Positions 35,251 through 46,707 of a stretch of 64,000 bases of DNA are shown in pieces. The DNA is from Arctopsyche grandis (taxonomy: Eukaryota > Arthropoda > Insecta > Trichoptera > Hydropsychidae), in contig NC_135360.1 in the NCBI RefSeq assembly GCF_051622035.1, forward strand, positions 1,918,001-1,982,000. The letters are read 5' to 3'. Position 1 is the stretch's first letter. The number at the start of each line of letters is the position of its first letter. The position numbers were made by a program, and so were the translations under genes. Under the pieces are notes generated by a model. It made no database searches, was not told the DNA's origin, and was given only the letters and a program-made list of their open reading frames with translations.

Positions 35251-36299
35251 TAAAATAAATAAATAAATACGTGACAAACAACCCAGGACCGAGGTCAGTT
35301 CTCTCACATTAAATTTATTTTTATAACGATTAATTCCAATGGTTATACTCATTTGATGTATTTCAACTTTGTATAAAAAACTTAAAGTTTCCATAATTAA
35401 ATGCTTATTATTACAAATAGAAAAATAGAAAAATGATAAAGTAACTAGTGTGACTAGGCCCGGTTGAGCTCTATTACGGTAACGATATTTGATTAATATA
35501 ATACTTAAAATGAAATATAATTAATGTATGCAAAGATAAGGCAGTCATACACGGACAGTCTACATACATATGTACATATAGATAATCGAGAGTATACTGT
35601 ATTTACACATCAAAGGATATTTAACGATGCATGATACATTGTTGTCACATACACGCGTATTTGGCTTTTAGTAAATATGTGAATGCATGTATACATATGT
35701 ATAATATAATACAAATGATAGCATAATGTATTGTATGGTATCTCCTCGTATATACTAAAAGACAAATTACATATGATTAAGTGTTCGTCATGAGAATACA
35801 CGTGTCTTTGATAAAGGAAAGGTCTCTTACACAGTCGTATTTCATTGGCCAAATTATAATAAACAAATTGGATACAGAACATACATATGTACACATGTAT
35901 GTATAGAGTGATCCAATATAATAGATCAAAAGTTTTTCTCAAATAAAATACATATTATATTACTGAACATCGTAAATGTTTATTGTGTTTGAAAGTTCGA
36001 TTTTTGCCAATCGCATGTGGAATGCAAAATCGTTCATTGCATTAATATGACCATCGTGGTTATTCATGTTTGATGACTTTTTGTAATATACATACATAAA
36101 TACGTACCTGGAATTCGGTAATGGCATTTGGCCATAATTATCGGTAATGAATGCCCTAATATGTACTTTTTTTTTTTCAATTAATCATGTACATTTTTTT
36201 CAATTAACAGATTGCTCCAAAGCAGTGAATGTGCTAAACAGATTAAGAATCTAAATTATATAATACATATATTATTTAATACATAATTAAACATACAAA
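35251..36299. other. No gene seen
   Basis: AT-rich DNA with several open frames lacking any recognisable motif. Confidence 0.5.
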
Positions 36300-36440
36300 C
36301 AAATCGAAAACACACCTGACATCTATGTTCAGACATTATAAACATTGTAAATATTTATATTTCAATAATCATCCATAGAGGCATCTATGGAGAAAATCTG
36401 GCGAAACCTAAGAGATAATTAATAACTCAAGGTTTTTCGC
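36300..36440 (-). mobile_element. SINE body fragment
   Basis: CACCTGACATCTATGTTCAG and 'agaggcatctatggagaaaatctggcgaaacctaag' align with the body of the SINE at 18297-18769. Confidence 0.6.
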
Positions 36441-36483
36441 AATATAGCATGTGCATAGAATGATATATTGTTTCCAATTAGGG

Positions 36484-36805
36484 CTAAAACAAACATGCTC
36501 ATGAACTCCCCCCTCTCGAGAGCTGTTTGACTCCTCAACTTACTGGCACATTCCTTGGATCTCTTCAATGCCAGTTATTTTGAGTTGGTTGAACACATCT
36601 TACATAGCACGATATAATTATCTTTATTATTTACTTGTTTTTACATATTTCATATTACATATTTCTTATTTACTTTTAATTTTGTTTATTATTTTTGTTA
36701 TTCTTGTTTTATGTATACTAGTATTGAAACTACAGTGACGCTTTGGGGCTACTTGTCAAGTCTCTGTTGTATTGATTTTTAAAATAAAATAAAAAAATAT
36801 ATGTA
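36484..36805 (+). mobile_element. LINE 3' UTR fragment
   Basis: CTCTCGAGAGCTGTTTGACT, GGTTGAACACATCTTACATA and CTTGTCAAGTCTCTGTTGTA match in reverse the 3' UTR of the LINE at 25758-26640. The element ends in AAAATAAAATAAAAAAATA. Confidence 0.75.
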
Positions 36806-37484
36806 TGTATTATATAGTAAAGATTTTAGATCATCCTTTACATATACATATGTATGTAACTAAAATCCGTATAAATGCTTCATTAGATGATAAAAAGTCT
36901 ATTGTTATATTATTGAATGTAATACACTTACGAACGCAATAATTTGAAAAGTTACTATTGTATTACAAATATGGATATCTATACATATGCAGTAGTATTA
37001 TATTGTGTTGGGCTTTTGTGAGCTTATTTCATAAACTTTAAGCGCGAGTAAATATAAAGGGAAGGAAAGAAAAGCCTTAAAAGTGACGGAATCACAATTT
37101 AGCTACTTTGAAAAATTGCCAAAGTTTTTCGTCGACTTCTCGAGTCACGCGCAACATGAAAAAGATTCCCAATTTACATACTTCATCGAATTGTGTCATA
37201 AATAATAAAACGATCGATAAGATATAAACAACAGATAAGATTTAAGGAAAATTACATTAACATTTTCTCCAATATGCCAGGTACAAATTAATGTGCTAAT
37301 TGGGGAAACACGCGAGTCATGAAATATGTTGGGTTATTAGATCCTAGGACGACTCTTTTCGATGTTTCGTAAATCCTCAATGTTATCATAACCAAAATAA
37401 TTTACAAATAAAAACATTCGGATCAAAATAATAACAAAGACTGGATCTTTGGATCTTTTTTACAAGGTTTTTATAAGTTTCACT
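36806..37484. other. No feature seen
   Basis: AT-rich stretch, nothing recognised. Confidence 0.5.
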
Positions 37485-37735
37485 TCGCCAATTGGTGTGA
37501 CGAACTTCCTACATTCTTCCGATCGCTTTGAAACTTTGCCATTTTGCGAGGTTCGGCCACCGATAGAGATTTCAATTGCTTCCGCTGGTTCGGTGGTGAA
37601 ATATAATCGTAATAAACACATTGAAGAATCCAAAAATTTTGGAGAACGTGAAAGCTCATCTACTGTCTCATCCACATTTAAACGCCTATAAAATTGTTTA
37701 AACGCCTATAACTTTTCATTTTCTCACTATATCTT
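37485..37735. mobile_element. hAT-like MITE, CTAACCTCTTCT family, internal fragment
   Basis: CTACATTCTTCCGATCGCTT, TGAAACTTTGCCATTTTGCG and CACTATATCTTATAA match the interior of 19741-20418. No intact terminus was found. Confidence 0.6.
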
Positions 37736-37740
37736 ATAAT

Positions 37741-37810
37741 AATTATAATAATAATAACTTTTATTCCAGACGATAGGGAGAATAGTGCAATCCCCATCAC
37801 CCATATAAAT
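37741..37810 (-). mobile_element. LINE 3' tail fragment
   Basis: On the minus strand it reads ATTGCACTATTCTCCCTATC, then GTCTGGAATAAAAG and a (TTA)n tail. The same sequence occurs in plus orientation at 54595-54675. Confidence 0.6.
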
Positions 37811-37824
37811 AATATGGTGTCCAG

Positions 37825-38130
37825 TCAAAACCGCGTGGTCAATAAGCGCCCCGACATAAGCGCGCCGACGTTACTGCGCCGCGACAAAACCGCGAGAGCC
37901 AAAACCGCGACAGGCATAACCGCGCGCCGACAAAACGGTGACAGACATAACCACGCACCGACAAAACCGCGCCAGTAAAAACCACTCGACGACAAAACAG
38001 CGCAGGAATCCGCTAACAGATGCAAGTTGCGCTCGCGCGTTATCTCGGTAGTTTCACAATTTATATTCAGACTTATCAAGTCAACAGTTTTTATAGTTAT
38101 TTTTAATGTCGGGGCGCTTATTGACCGCGC
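37825..38130. mobile_element. CpG-rich TIR element with CCGCG-type tandem units
   Basis: GTCAATAAGCGCCCCGACAT (37838-37857) and its exact reverse complement ATGTCGGGGCGCTTATTGAC (38106-38125) bound the region, with weaker pairing beyond. The left half consists of diverged ~13-14-bp units around CCGACAAAACCGCG / CCGACATAAGCGCG. The strong CpG content stands out in AT-rich DNA. I do not recognise the family. Confidence 0.7.
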
Positions 38131-38287
38131 TAAAAAGTCGGGGTATGCAAATTTTAAAATTTAAAAAAATAAATAATAAATTTGCATTATACATATGTAT
38201 TTAGGCTCTCTTTATCTCTCCTTACATTTTCACTTTACTAATAGGTTTAATTTTATTAATATTATTTTTATTATATATGTACATATA
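38131..38287. other. No feature seen
   Basis: AT-rich spacer. Confidence 0.5.
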
Positions 38288-38648
38288 TACCAGGAAGGCC
38301 TAACAGGTAAACTCCAGTGCACCTTCCTGGCCTATTACAAACAATGCAGCACATTTAATACATTAATCTCTGAATTTCGAGACTGAAAAACTCGAAATCA
38401 ACGAGACATCTATGAATTTTAAACCTGTACATAAATCTTATCGTACATACAATAATCATACTCAAATAGTGGTGACATAGTAGGAAGGATGGTTTTAGCC
38501 AATTACAAGCAGGAACCGTTTCAACAATGAAATCAAAAAAATTGGCCAGGAGAAGCTCGACCTGGTATCACATATATACAAGTCTGACCAGCAGCATTAC
38601 AGATATAGTCAGAATAAATTCTTTTCAATCGAGGTCTACTCATTATTA
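38288..38648 (-). mobile_element. tRNA-derived SINE, head truncated
   Basis: The 3' hairpin ACCAGGAAGGCC...ACCTTCCTGGCC lies at the left, the body with GAAACGGTTCC (minus strand) follows, and CAGCAGCATTACAGATATAG marks the junction to the head, of which only the inner part is kept. Confidence 0.75.
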
Positions 38649-38668
38649 GCCCAGTTACACCAATCTGA

Positions 38669-39420
38669 ATTGAATTAATAGGGATAATATATTAAATTGT
38701 CTTTATATGAGAATTAAATAAAATTCTATTTAGAAAAATCAAATTTCGACTATTCTTATGGATTAATAACAAAAATTTATTTTATCGAGAAAAGCCAGTT
38801 ATCAATAGAATTTTTGTTATTAATTGGAGTGGAATTTCATTTAATTGTCATATAAAGACGATTTTATATATTATCCCTATTAATTCAATTAAGATTCGTG
38901 TAAATACGAGTAAATTTACGAGTACGAGCTTTTAGCTCGCAATTTTAACAATTTTACCGATTTAAAATTCAGCACACTTCCAACTAACTCTCTTAAACGA
39001 AAACAAAAAATAGTGTGGCCAGAACACTATCTCAATAAACATTTTTCAATAGAAAATACTCAATATAAAATAGTATTAACAGTGGGAAAAAATCCCAAGT
39101 AAAAATACGTACTTTTGACTTTTGATTTCAACTGGACGACTACTTAGAGAGATTTGAAAGCTGAAAAGTATTACAAATGAAAGATAAAATACCCGACTAT
39201 AGATTCCAATATTCATTTTGAACAGGAAACTGTACATATTTTGAGACATCGACCGAGCAACACCAAGATATAGAAAAATCGCGCGATTTAAAAAACGCAT
39301 AAATCTCCGAATCTCGAGCCAATCAACTTTTTTTATTACCAGATTCGTGTTCACTGGGCATAGATCTATGTATAATAAAAGTCATATCTCGTCTCTGAAC
39401 CAAAAAAAAGTCGAACAGTG
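38669..39420 (-). mobile_element. CACTGTTCGACA-family MITE, copy E with inverted left end
   Basis: The main copy runs from about 38830 to the terminal GTCGAACAGTG at 39420. In front of it, 38669-38820 repeats the left end in inverse orientation (AATCTGAATTGAATTAATAG through TTCGACTATTCTTATGGA), making a foldback head. Confidence 0.8.
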
Positions 39421-39954
39421 TTATTTACATACAAACATACATAAATATTAAATAATAAAAAAAAAATTATTAAAAAGGCACACTTGAATGCGGAACGAAC
39501 GAGATACATATGTATATGATAATAATATATTATTACATGTATAAATATCGTACGAACGTTTGATATGCGATCCGTAAATAATTTTCAGCTCTTTAAACCT
39601 ATTAATAATATAATATAATATTTAAAGTATTATAAGTATGTGTTAAACATATTGTGTTAGTGAATGCTTTTGACAGGCTAACGACGCGACGCGACGCGAC
39701 GCATGAATGTATAAAATTACAAAGGATCTCTTTATTAAGTACATATAATATTATACGTAGGTACGCGACTAATATGTTAAAGGTGATGTGCAAAAATTAA
39801 AATACAAATATGTAACAGGTGTATGAACATATGTATAGGCATATACATTACATCGAACGAGATCCAATTAGCGCTTGCTTTGGTGACTTCGTAAAACCTA
39901 TAAGGATACTTGTCTAAGTTAATTCATTAAAACCGCGCACTTTTCATTCCTTTT
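39421..39954. other. No gene; (GACGC)n at 39684-39703
   Basis: AT-rich DNA with a short GACGC pentanucleotide run; nothing else recognised. Confidence 0.5.
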
Positions 39955-41075
39955 TTTACTTTATCTATGTACGTAGTAACAGTAGATGAAGTTTTGTGAT
40001 CAAGCGAAAATTTGAACTCGATATTTTGACTGATTCGAACTCAGAATCGATCACTGATCACGTTTTAATTATCTAGAAAAAATGTGTGTGTATTTTGGGG
40101 ATTTTTTGAACACCGTTAGTCCTATCAAACTGAAACTTAGTATCGGTCACTGAAATTTTTATCGATATGACGTAAATTTTTTTCAAATTTTTAAGTTGAC
40201 CGGAAATGGTACCTCCCCTTATAGGTGTCCTCTTTTTTTTAAGTTTTTGAAATCAATTATTTCCCAAACCGCTAATTGAATCAAACTGAATTTTTTTATT
40301 ATGTAATAGAAATTATAAATTTTATACTCCAATATTTTTTAAATATTTTTACCTGAACCAGAAGTAGTACTTTTACTCTAGAGAATCGAAGTTAATTATA
40401 TTTTTCTCAGAAACCTTTTAGTTTATTGAACTGAAATTTCATATCTAAAAGTTTAAGCTTCATATCAAGTTATTTATAAAATTTGGTAAGTATCCGTCAA
40501 CCGGAAGTGGAAGTTTACTCTTGTTCGATTTTTCTTCCACTATTTTTTTCGACCCCTTAAACATGTCTGCTCTTCACGAAAAAATGCAAGTATTATTCTT
40601 TTATCAATGTGATGAAAATAAAAAAAAATCATTAAATTTTATAAACCTGAAGTGGGATTTTTTCCTCTTAAAAAAGTCAAAAATGTTGTGAGCCCACGGT
40701 TTTTTCCACACCCCTGAACGTATCAATATGAAAATTTATATTTGTATTCTTTATGTACTAACTTAGAGCTGATAAGCTTTTGGTCATAATTCGTAAACCG
40801 AAAGTGGTATTTTTTTTTTTAACAATATTTCATTATTTTATTTCGACCTTTCAAATTATTTCTGTTTTCTTGATATTTATTGTGTATAATACGGAAGTAG
40901 AACTTTTGTCTTGTGCATGTTTCCATACATTTGCGCTCAATTTGTATCGAAAATGCTCTATGTACATATGTTCAATTATCGAATTTGTTTTTTGACATTC
41001 TGATATTCTTCAAAAACATAGATAAAGTCATGGGTTGGCCACATCCGAATTTTTTCATTTTCATACCGAGTTTCA
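39955..41075 (-). repeat. ACTTCCGGT-module repeat, copy 3 (longest)
   Basis: Reverse-orientation copy with boxes related to ACCGGAAGT near 40200, 40356, 40501, 40646, 40797 and 40892. Most spacings are close to 145-156. CTTTATCTATGT occurs near one end and ACATAGATAAAG near the other, but the right match extends beyond, so these need not be the true termini. Confidence 0.75.
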
Positions 41076-41576
41076 GATTTGATTTATTTATTACGGGACA
41101 CTTTTTGCGTATCTACATATATATGAAAGTGTAAGCGTACATATGTAAATGTAAGCGTACCTACACGCAGATGGTTGGTTTCCTTTTCCTTACATCTAAT
41201 TTGACAAACAAATTGCAATGTCAAATATAGTTGAAATTGATAGACGAACGCAAATGGAAAAAAAAACGCCACAAAATATCAAATTTACATTATAATTTGA
41301 TCTAACCTTTATTTTTTATTTCTATCCTTTCATATGTTATTATTATGTTATTGTATACTCGTACATCATCTTTCTTCTTACATTAGTATCTATACATATA
41401 AGGGATTGCAACTTATCGTCAAATTTCATAAACTGGTAAACGGCAAATGAAAAAAAATCGTGGATTAGATATCTGTATGTGGTTACTTTTCCTAAAAACG
41501 TAAACCTACATAGATTGAATCGTAAATAATTAAAAATAAATCTCAGGTGAAAAATGTCCTATAAATGCATCAAATT
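41076..41576. other. No feature seen
   Basis: AT-rich stretch, nothing recognised. Confidence 0.5.
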
Positions 41577-41769
41577 AAATTCGTACGCGACGCGAAAGTT
41601 TGAAGCGCCATTGTGTAGTCGAGGTAATGTGTTCGTTGGTAACCACGTTACCAGTTGGTTTATGACATGGCTTTGAAGAGATACGATTTGAGCTCCAACC
41701 ATCACTTGAATCGGAAACAGGAATTGCATGCCTTATTCTGGCATTGCAACGCATGTCGGGTTCAGCTAG
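41577..41769 (+). mobile_element. Helitron-like element, 5'-truncated, intact 3' end
   Basis: The body matches 32799-33162 in reverse (GACGCGAAAGTTTGAAGCGC, TTGGTAACCACGTTACCAGT). It ends with GGCATTGCAACGCATGTCGG, then GTTCAG and CTAG (41766-41769) followed by T. Confidence 0.75.
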
Positions 41770-42156
41770 TCTATAATGAAATGTATATGTTATATGTGTA
41801 CACCTTTTGCTGAATTTGATGACAAAGCATTCCAAATCTCTCATTTTTTAACCTGTTTGCTTCTGTCTAGTTTTATTTTATATACAACCGAAGATTCGTT
41901 CTTACTCTTGCGTGTATTTTCTTAGAATTTCAACAACAGAATACAACTTCATGAGGCATGAAAGTCAATAAAAACTCACGACCGAATAAATTAACATTAA
42001 TGGCACGGCACTATCGCAATGAAACAAAATGATATAATAAAGACTCTTACATCGGTTCCAAGCTTTCGGTTCCAGGCACTTTGAGGATTATATAGGTAAT
42101 TCGCACCTCCCGCATACAATGTGTTAAATTTCCACTTGCTGGTTTGGAAGGAAATG
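41770..42156. other. No feature seen
   Basis: AT-rich DNA, nothing recognised. Confidence 0.5.
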
Positions 42157-42225
42157 ATAAAGCGATTGAAAGTGTGTATGAAATATACTAGACATATATT
42201 TCATACTCAAAATCAATCGCTTTAT
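42157..42225. ncRNA. Candidate pre-miRNA-like hairpin
   Basis: Two 30-base arms (42157-42186 and 42196-42225) are reverse complements except at four positions, around a 9-base loop. The 5' arm begins ATAAAGCGATTGAAAGTGTG and the 3' arm ends AAAATCAATCGCTTTAT. Size and the small internal loop resemble an animal pre-miRNA. I recognise no known miRNA, and a short foldback element is an equal alternative. Confidence 0.35.
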
Positions 42226-42290
42226 ATACATATCTACATTTAAATATATAAGTATATAATATAATAATGTATAAATATATAAGAAATTTC

Positions 42291-42697
42291 AGTGCCACTT
42301 TAGTATGCGGTCTACTTTCACATATCCACTTTAGTATGCGATCTCACTGTCTCAGTTCTCGCGTATTACAGTGATACTGAATAATACCGACCCTAACAAT
42401 CTAATCTTAAATTAATAGGGCCAACCCTAACTTAACCTAACCTAACCTGAGCCTTAAATAAATATGTTTTTTTTGTGAAAATACAGATGAAATTAAACTT
42501 ATCTTAGCAGCCAACACCTATTTATTTAAGGGTCAGGTTAGGTTAGGTTAAGTTAGGATTGGCCCTATTAATTTAAAATCAGGTTGTTAGGTCGGTATTT
42601 TCTTCACTGCTGACGATGCTTCGACAATATTATGGGGTGGCAGGAAAAAACAAAAATTATAATAAACAGGTCGTAGATTGCATGCTAAAGTAGCACC
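42291..42697. mobile_element. hAT-like MITE, GGTGCTACTTTAG family, copy 1
   Basis: The ends AGTGCCACTTTAGTATGC and GCATGCTAAAGTAGCACC are inverted and flanked by a perfect 8-bp duplication GAAATTTC (42283-42290 and 42698-42705). The interior is itself a large inverted repeat centred on the AACCTAACCTAACCT and AGGTTAGGTTAGGTTAAG tracts. Confidence 0.9.
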
Positions 42698-44018
42698 GAA
42701 ATTTCGATGTAAAATTAATAAAATGCTTAATAATAAATTAGGTCAGACTGCCTAATTTCACAAATCTCAAAGTTTAAAATTTCAAAGGGAGTCATGCAAT
42801 CAGTACCATAATATAATTGACTTTCTCTCTTAAGAAGAAGTGTCAAAAAGTTTCGCTTGAATCTATGTACTTCTGCTCGTTTTGATGGAAATATTTCATT
42901 GAGTTCAAATATTCAATTTTCCTTTGAAACTTTCCGCATAAAAATACAGTCAACAGTGATATTGTCAATATAACGTACATCCAAAGTCGATTTCAAATAA
43001 AATACGCGTGATAGATTTTAGATTGGCATCAGATAAATATGTAATTCGGCTATACTAAATGTACGTACAATGTACATATTTAGTATGCACGCATGTTTAT
43101 TTATGAGAAGATTTTATGACGCGTGTTTATATCAAAGAATGATATCTAAATTAAAAGCGTAAAAACAAGGGATTGTAATTAAAAGACGGGGCGAGGGTTG
43201 TAACGATTATTTCCCCGCTTCTTTGCGCGCGCTCTTCGCGTTTGGCGAAAATTTGAATTTTTATTGCACACCAAAAATTAAACATCGAAATTTTATTACA
43301 CGTACCATAGTATATAATAAAATTCACCGTAAAAATAGATTTAACGAGTGACACGTACTCGTACTTACAAATTGCATTACATTCCTTATCGCGTGAAATG
43401 TCTAGTTGTCGTGCAAATATTTACATTGCGAAATCACACACACGTATAGCCGGGAATAATCCGTTCTCTCGTCTTAGGGGAAAAACAATAAATTAAATTG
43501 TATACCTACGAAATCGTATAAACACACACACGTAAGATTGAAAGCCTACAAAACGTGATATCTCGTCATTCAATCTGTTTTCCCTCTTAAGAAATTATAT
43601 TATATATCATATATCATTTTGTGTCGAATTCAAGCTGACTTTCATACGTATATAAACGAGCTATTTCATGTGTGTGTGTTTTTTTTTACTTCATCTTGAA
43701 AAGTGTGTAGTGATTTTGATGAAATGTCTATTTATGGTTTAAATTTCGATTGAAATCGGTCTCTTTTTTTTATTACTCTATGAAAGATAAGTCTACCTAG
43801 AGTTACCAAGTGTCATGGACAAAAAAAAGAGAACTTTTAACAAAAAAATATTTATTTTCTACAATTTTCTTTATAATTGTACCTGTTATCATTAAAGTGA
43901 AATAAGTCATTTAAGTTACCAAAAATACCAGTATTTTACAAGGTTATCGTGAAATTCCACCAGTACAGGAAATATTATATCTTTAAGGCTAAGAGTCATA
44001 TTTTTTTTCTACACACAC
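42698..44018. other. Long gene-free stretch
   Basis: No recognisable gene, element terminus or RNA. Confidence 0.5.
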
Positions 44019-44443
44019 ATACCAGGAAGGCCTCACAGGCAACCCCAATGCGCCTTCTCGGCCTAGTACAAATATTGCAGAATTTTTTACTCATTATACA
44101 AGTCACTGATTTACGTGACACTGAAAAACTCGCAAATCAATGAGACATCTATTAAATTGTACACAAACTTATTTATTGCACACTAATCAAACACAAATAT
44201 TGATGACATATTGTATATAGGAAGGATTTTTAGCCAATTTTTACCGGGAACCGTTTCAACAATGAAATCAGAGAAAAATGGCAAACTCTGATAGGAAACG
44301 ATCAACCTGGAGTCACAAATCCAGGTCTGACCAGCAGCATACTCTGAAAAATTCATTTTTCACTCGAGGTCAGCTCATGGGATCGAACCCGGCACCTCAC
44401 GACGCTAAGTAGAAGCTTAACAACCGAGCTATGCTGCTGGCTA
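44019..44443 (-). mobile_element. tRNA-derived SINE, full length (reference copy)
   Basis: Minus strand: head AGCCAGCAGCATAGCTCGGT, then TTAAGCTTCT, B box GGGTTCGATCCC, body CTGCTGGTCAGACCTGG, GTTGAAACGGTTCCCGG and ATAGATGTCTCATTGATTTG. The 3' hairpin is formed by CGAGAAGGC and GCCTTCCTGG. Length is about 425 bp. This is the most complete copy in the window. Confidence 0.8.
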
Positions 44444-46479
44444 TATAATAGAATCTATGATATATATGTATGTAATATATGTACATGTATCAAAATAATT
44501 TTTAACCCTCCCTCACTGAAATGGGGTATGCAAGTGCCCCAATTTTTACGTTTTTCGTAATAACTATGTGGTTTTCAAAGCTATATACACCCTCTATGAG
44601 ATTGAAGAACCCTGTTCGCAGGACCATGTTTGGAATTGTAACAGGATTATGTTCGGGATCCAGAATGTTGTAATGAAGTCTTCTCTCTCTCTCTTTGTCT
44701 TACATTTATTGTAATTTAAAATACACTTTCCTTTATTGCGCTATAAGACTGCCGTGCGTATGAGTCGGTCTCGAGTGACTTTTTTCACGTGTCCAACTGA
44801 CTGTGCGTGAGCATTGCAACTTAAAGAGCATTACATTGAATGGAAGGGGAAATAGGTCGTAACAGTTATAAACACAAGTCTGTCCACACCCTATATTTCT
44901 TGTATTCCTAGAATGAACTACAAGAAATGTATTTTAATAGATTATGTTTGATTTAGAAAAAGGGTACATCGTAAACAGATACAATAAAACATTTCTACTT
45001 TCCAAAGTATGATTTAAAGGCGGTAGCGATAAGTCATGTTTTTGAATGTTCGCTTGCATATTATTGTTGATCGATGAATCAATGCGAGAGAAAGAGACGG
45101 CTATATTTTCGTAAGCTATTGTTTTCGTCGCTTTTGGCGCGTGGCTATTGAGTCATGCAGTCGGCCTTACCTATGTGCGTTTGCATGTCGATGGTTGTCG
45201 TTATTTTTTAATACAAAAATAGTCTAAAACATACTATATGACTAAAACTTTTTTATGTTGATGTATAAAATGATTAATAAGATTAACCAATTTGTATTGA
45301 GAAAAGCTATAATTTGATTTAAAAATACTGGGGTCTTACTCAACCCCAGTTCGGGACACTCGTTCGATCTCGACGCTCCGTCCTTCAAAGGTTAAAAAGA
45401 GACCTGTTGGCAACCTTAAGTCTACCAAGCAAACAATATTAAATGAGAATGAAATTTAGACTTTTTTGTTCGAGCTATTTAGAAACTATTCACACTAAGT
45501 AACTTAAATATGACATAAAATGAATGTGAATTAAAGCCAAAATATGGAACCGTTAAAATTAACTGCATATCTGACCGCAGTGCTGAATACCGAATGTTGT
45601 AATTTGCAATTATTGATTGTGTATTGAAAGCGACGCAACTGGGCGCTTAAAATACGGCCACTAATTAGGACCAATAATTTGTTTAATTAATTACAATTTG
45701 CGTTTTGAATGGATGAACTAATATTCACATTATACTGACGCTGTACAATTATAGAATTTGTACATATGTATATGTATGTAACAGTAAAACAAAATTAATA
45801 TCGATATAAAAGGTAGTTGAGAAGCAAGTGGGTAGTAAAGGTCGCCTAATATCTAATTAGGATGTTTCGTTTTTCCATAATTTAAAATAGAAAATTTGCG
45901 AATAGCCCACAAACTCTAAATATAGACGTTCCAATTAGCAGAATTCGATTTTGGGAATAATAGCAATTAAATTTGAGCTCCACGCTTACCCTTCTCATTA
46001 GTGGTTATTAGCTTATCCTTCTCATTTTATTGACATTATTTTCGTGCAGTTTCAATTGATACATATTTGTATTTATTGATTTTAGCAGGGCTTCAAAATT
46101 TACCGATTCCAACTTGGACAATTTTAAATTCAGATTTCGACTTCTCTTGCAAACGTATAGAATCGTTAGAAATAAAATAATATCGATAAAAAATTAAGGA
46201 ATTAGACCGCTAAAGATTGACGTATAACCCAATTTATTGAATTATTGGTAATTAAATACATAGGTATAGGTAAATAAAATGAATTTCAGAGAGTTAAAAT
46301 GTGAATAAAAAAGTATAAAATGGAGGAAACAGTACTAAATACGTACAATTCATCGATTTCATGTATGTATATGTTGGAGTCGGTTGATTTTTTACGACTC
46401 CGACTCCCTTGAAATGCTCCGACCCTGCGACTCTTTAGTTGAAAAAATATTTTTGTTAATATATGTAAATTATAGTATA
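44444..46479. other. Long gene-free stretch
   Basis: Nothing coding is recognised in about 2 kb. The stretch around 44535-44875 has LTR-like features but no convincing boundaries. Confidence 0.5.
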
Positions 46480-46707
46480 CTAGTGCTTTTACCCGGCTTC
46501 GCTCGGTATTTTTAATATAAACCACTTAAACATGGCTCATGTAATAGTAAACATTTTATTTAATTTATTTGAATAGTTTTATTTTATTTAAATTTCTTTG
46601 AAAATTCGTTTGTTTTTTTATTAAATTTATTATTGAGTCACGGATTTAACTAACCAAAAAAATATACATACATACAAAGTCTCTTTCGAAATTATATATT
46701 AAAAGAA
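46480..46707 (-). mobile_element. CCCGGCTTCGCTCGG-family Helitron
   Basis: CTAG at 46480-46483 with the hairpin region TGCTTTTACCCGGCTTCGCT, then ATATAAACCACTTAAACATG. Near the right end AAAGTCTCTTTCGAAATTAT is the family's 5' region in reverse. Confidence 0.7.

Noticed and set aside
39957..41025. CTTTATCTATG...CATAGATAAAG as TIRs of the ACTTCCGGT repeat
   Set aside because: Similarity between copies extends beyond the right-hand motif, so these are not the element's ends.
44535..44875. Possible solo LTR (TGTAACAG...CGTAACA, or a CAAG-flanked TG...CA)
   Set aside because: No pair of boundaries gives both good terminal inverted repeats and a convincing target duplication.
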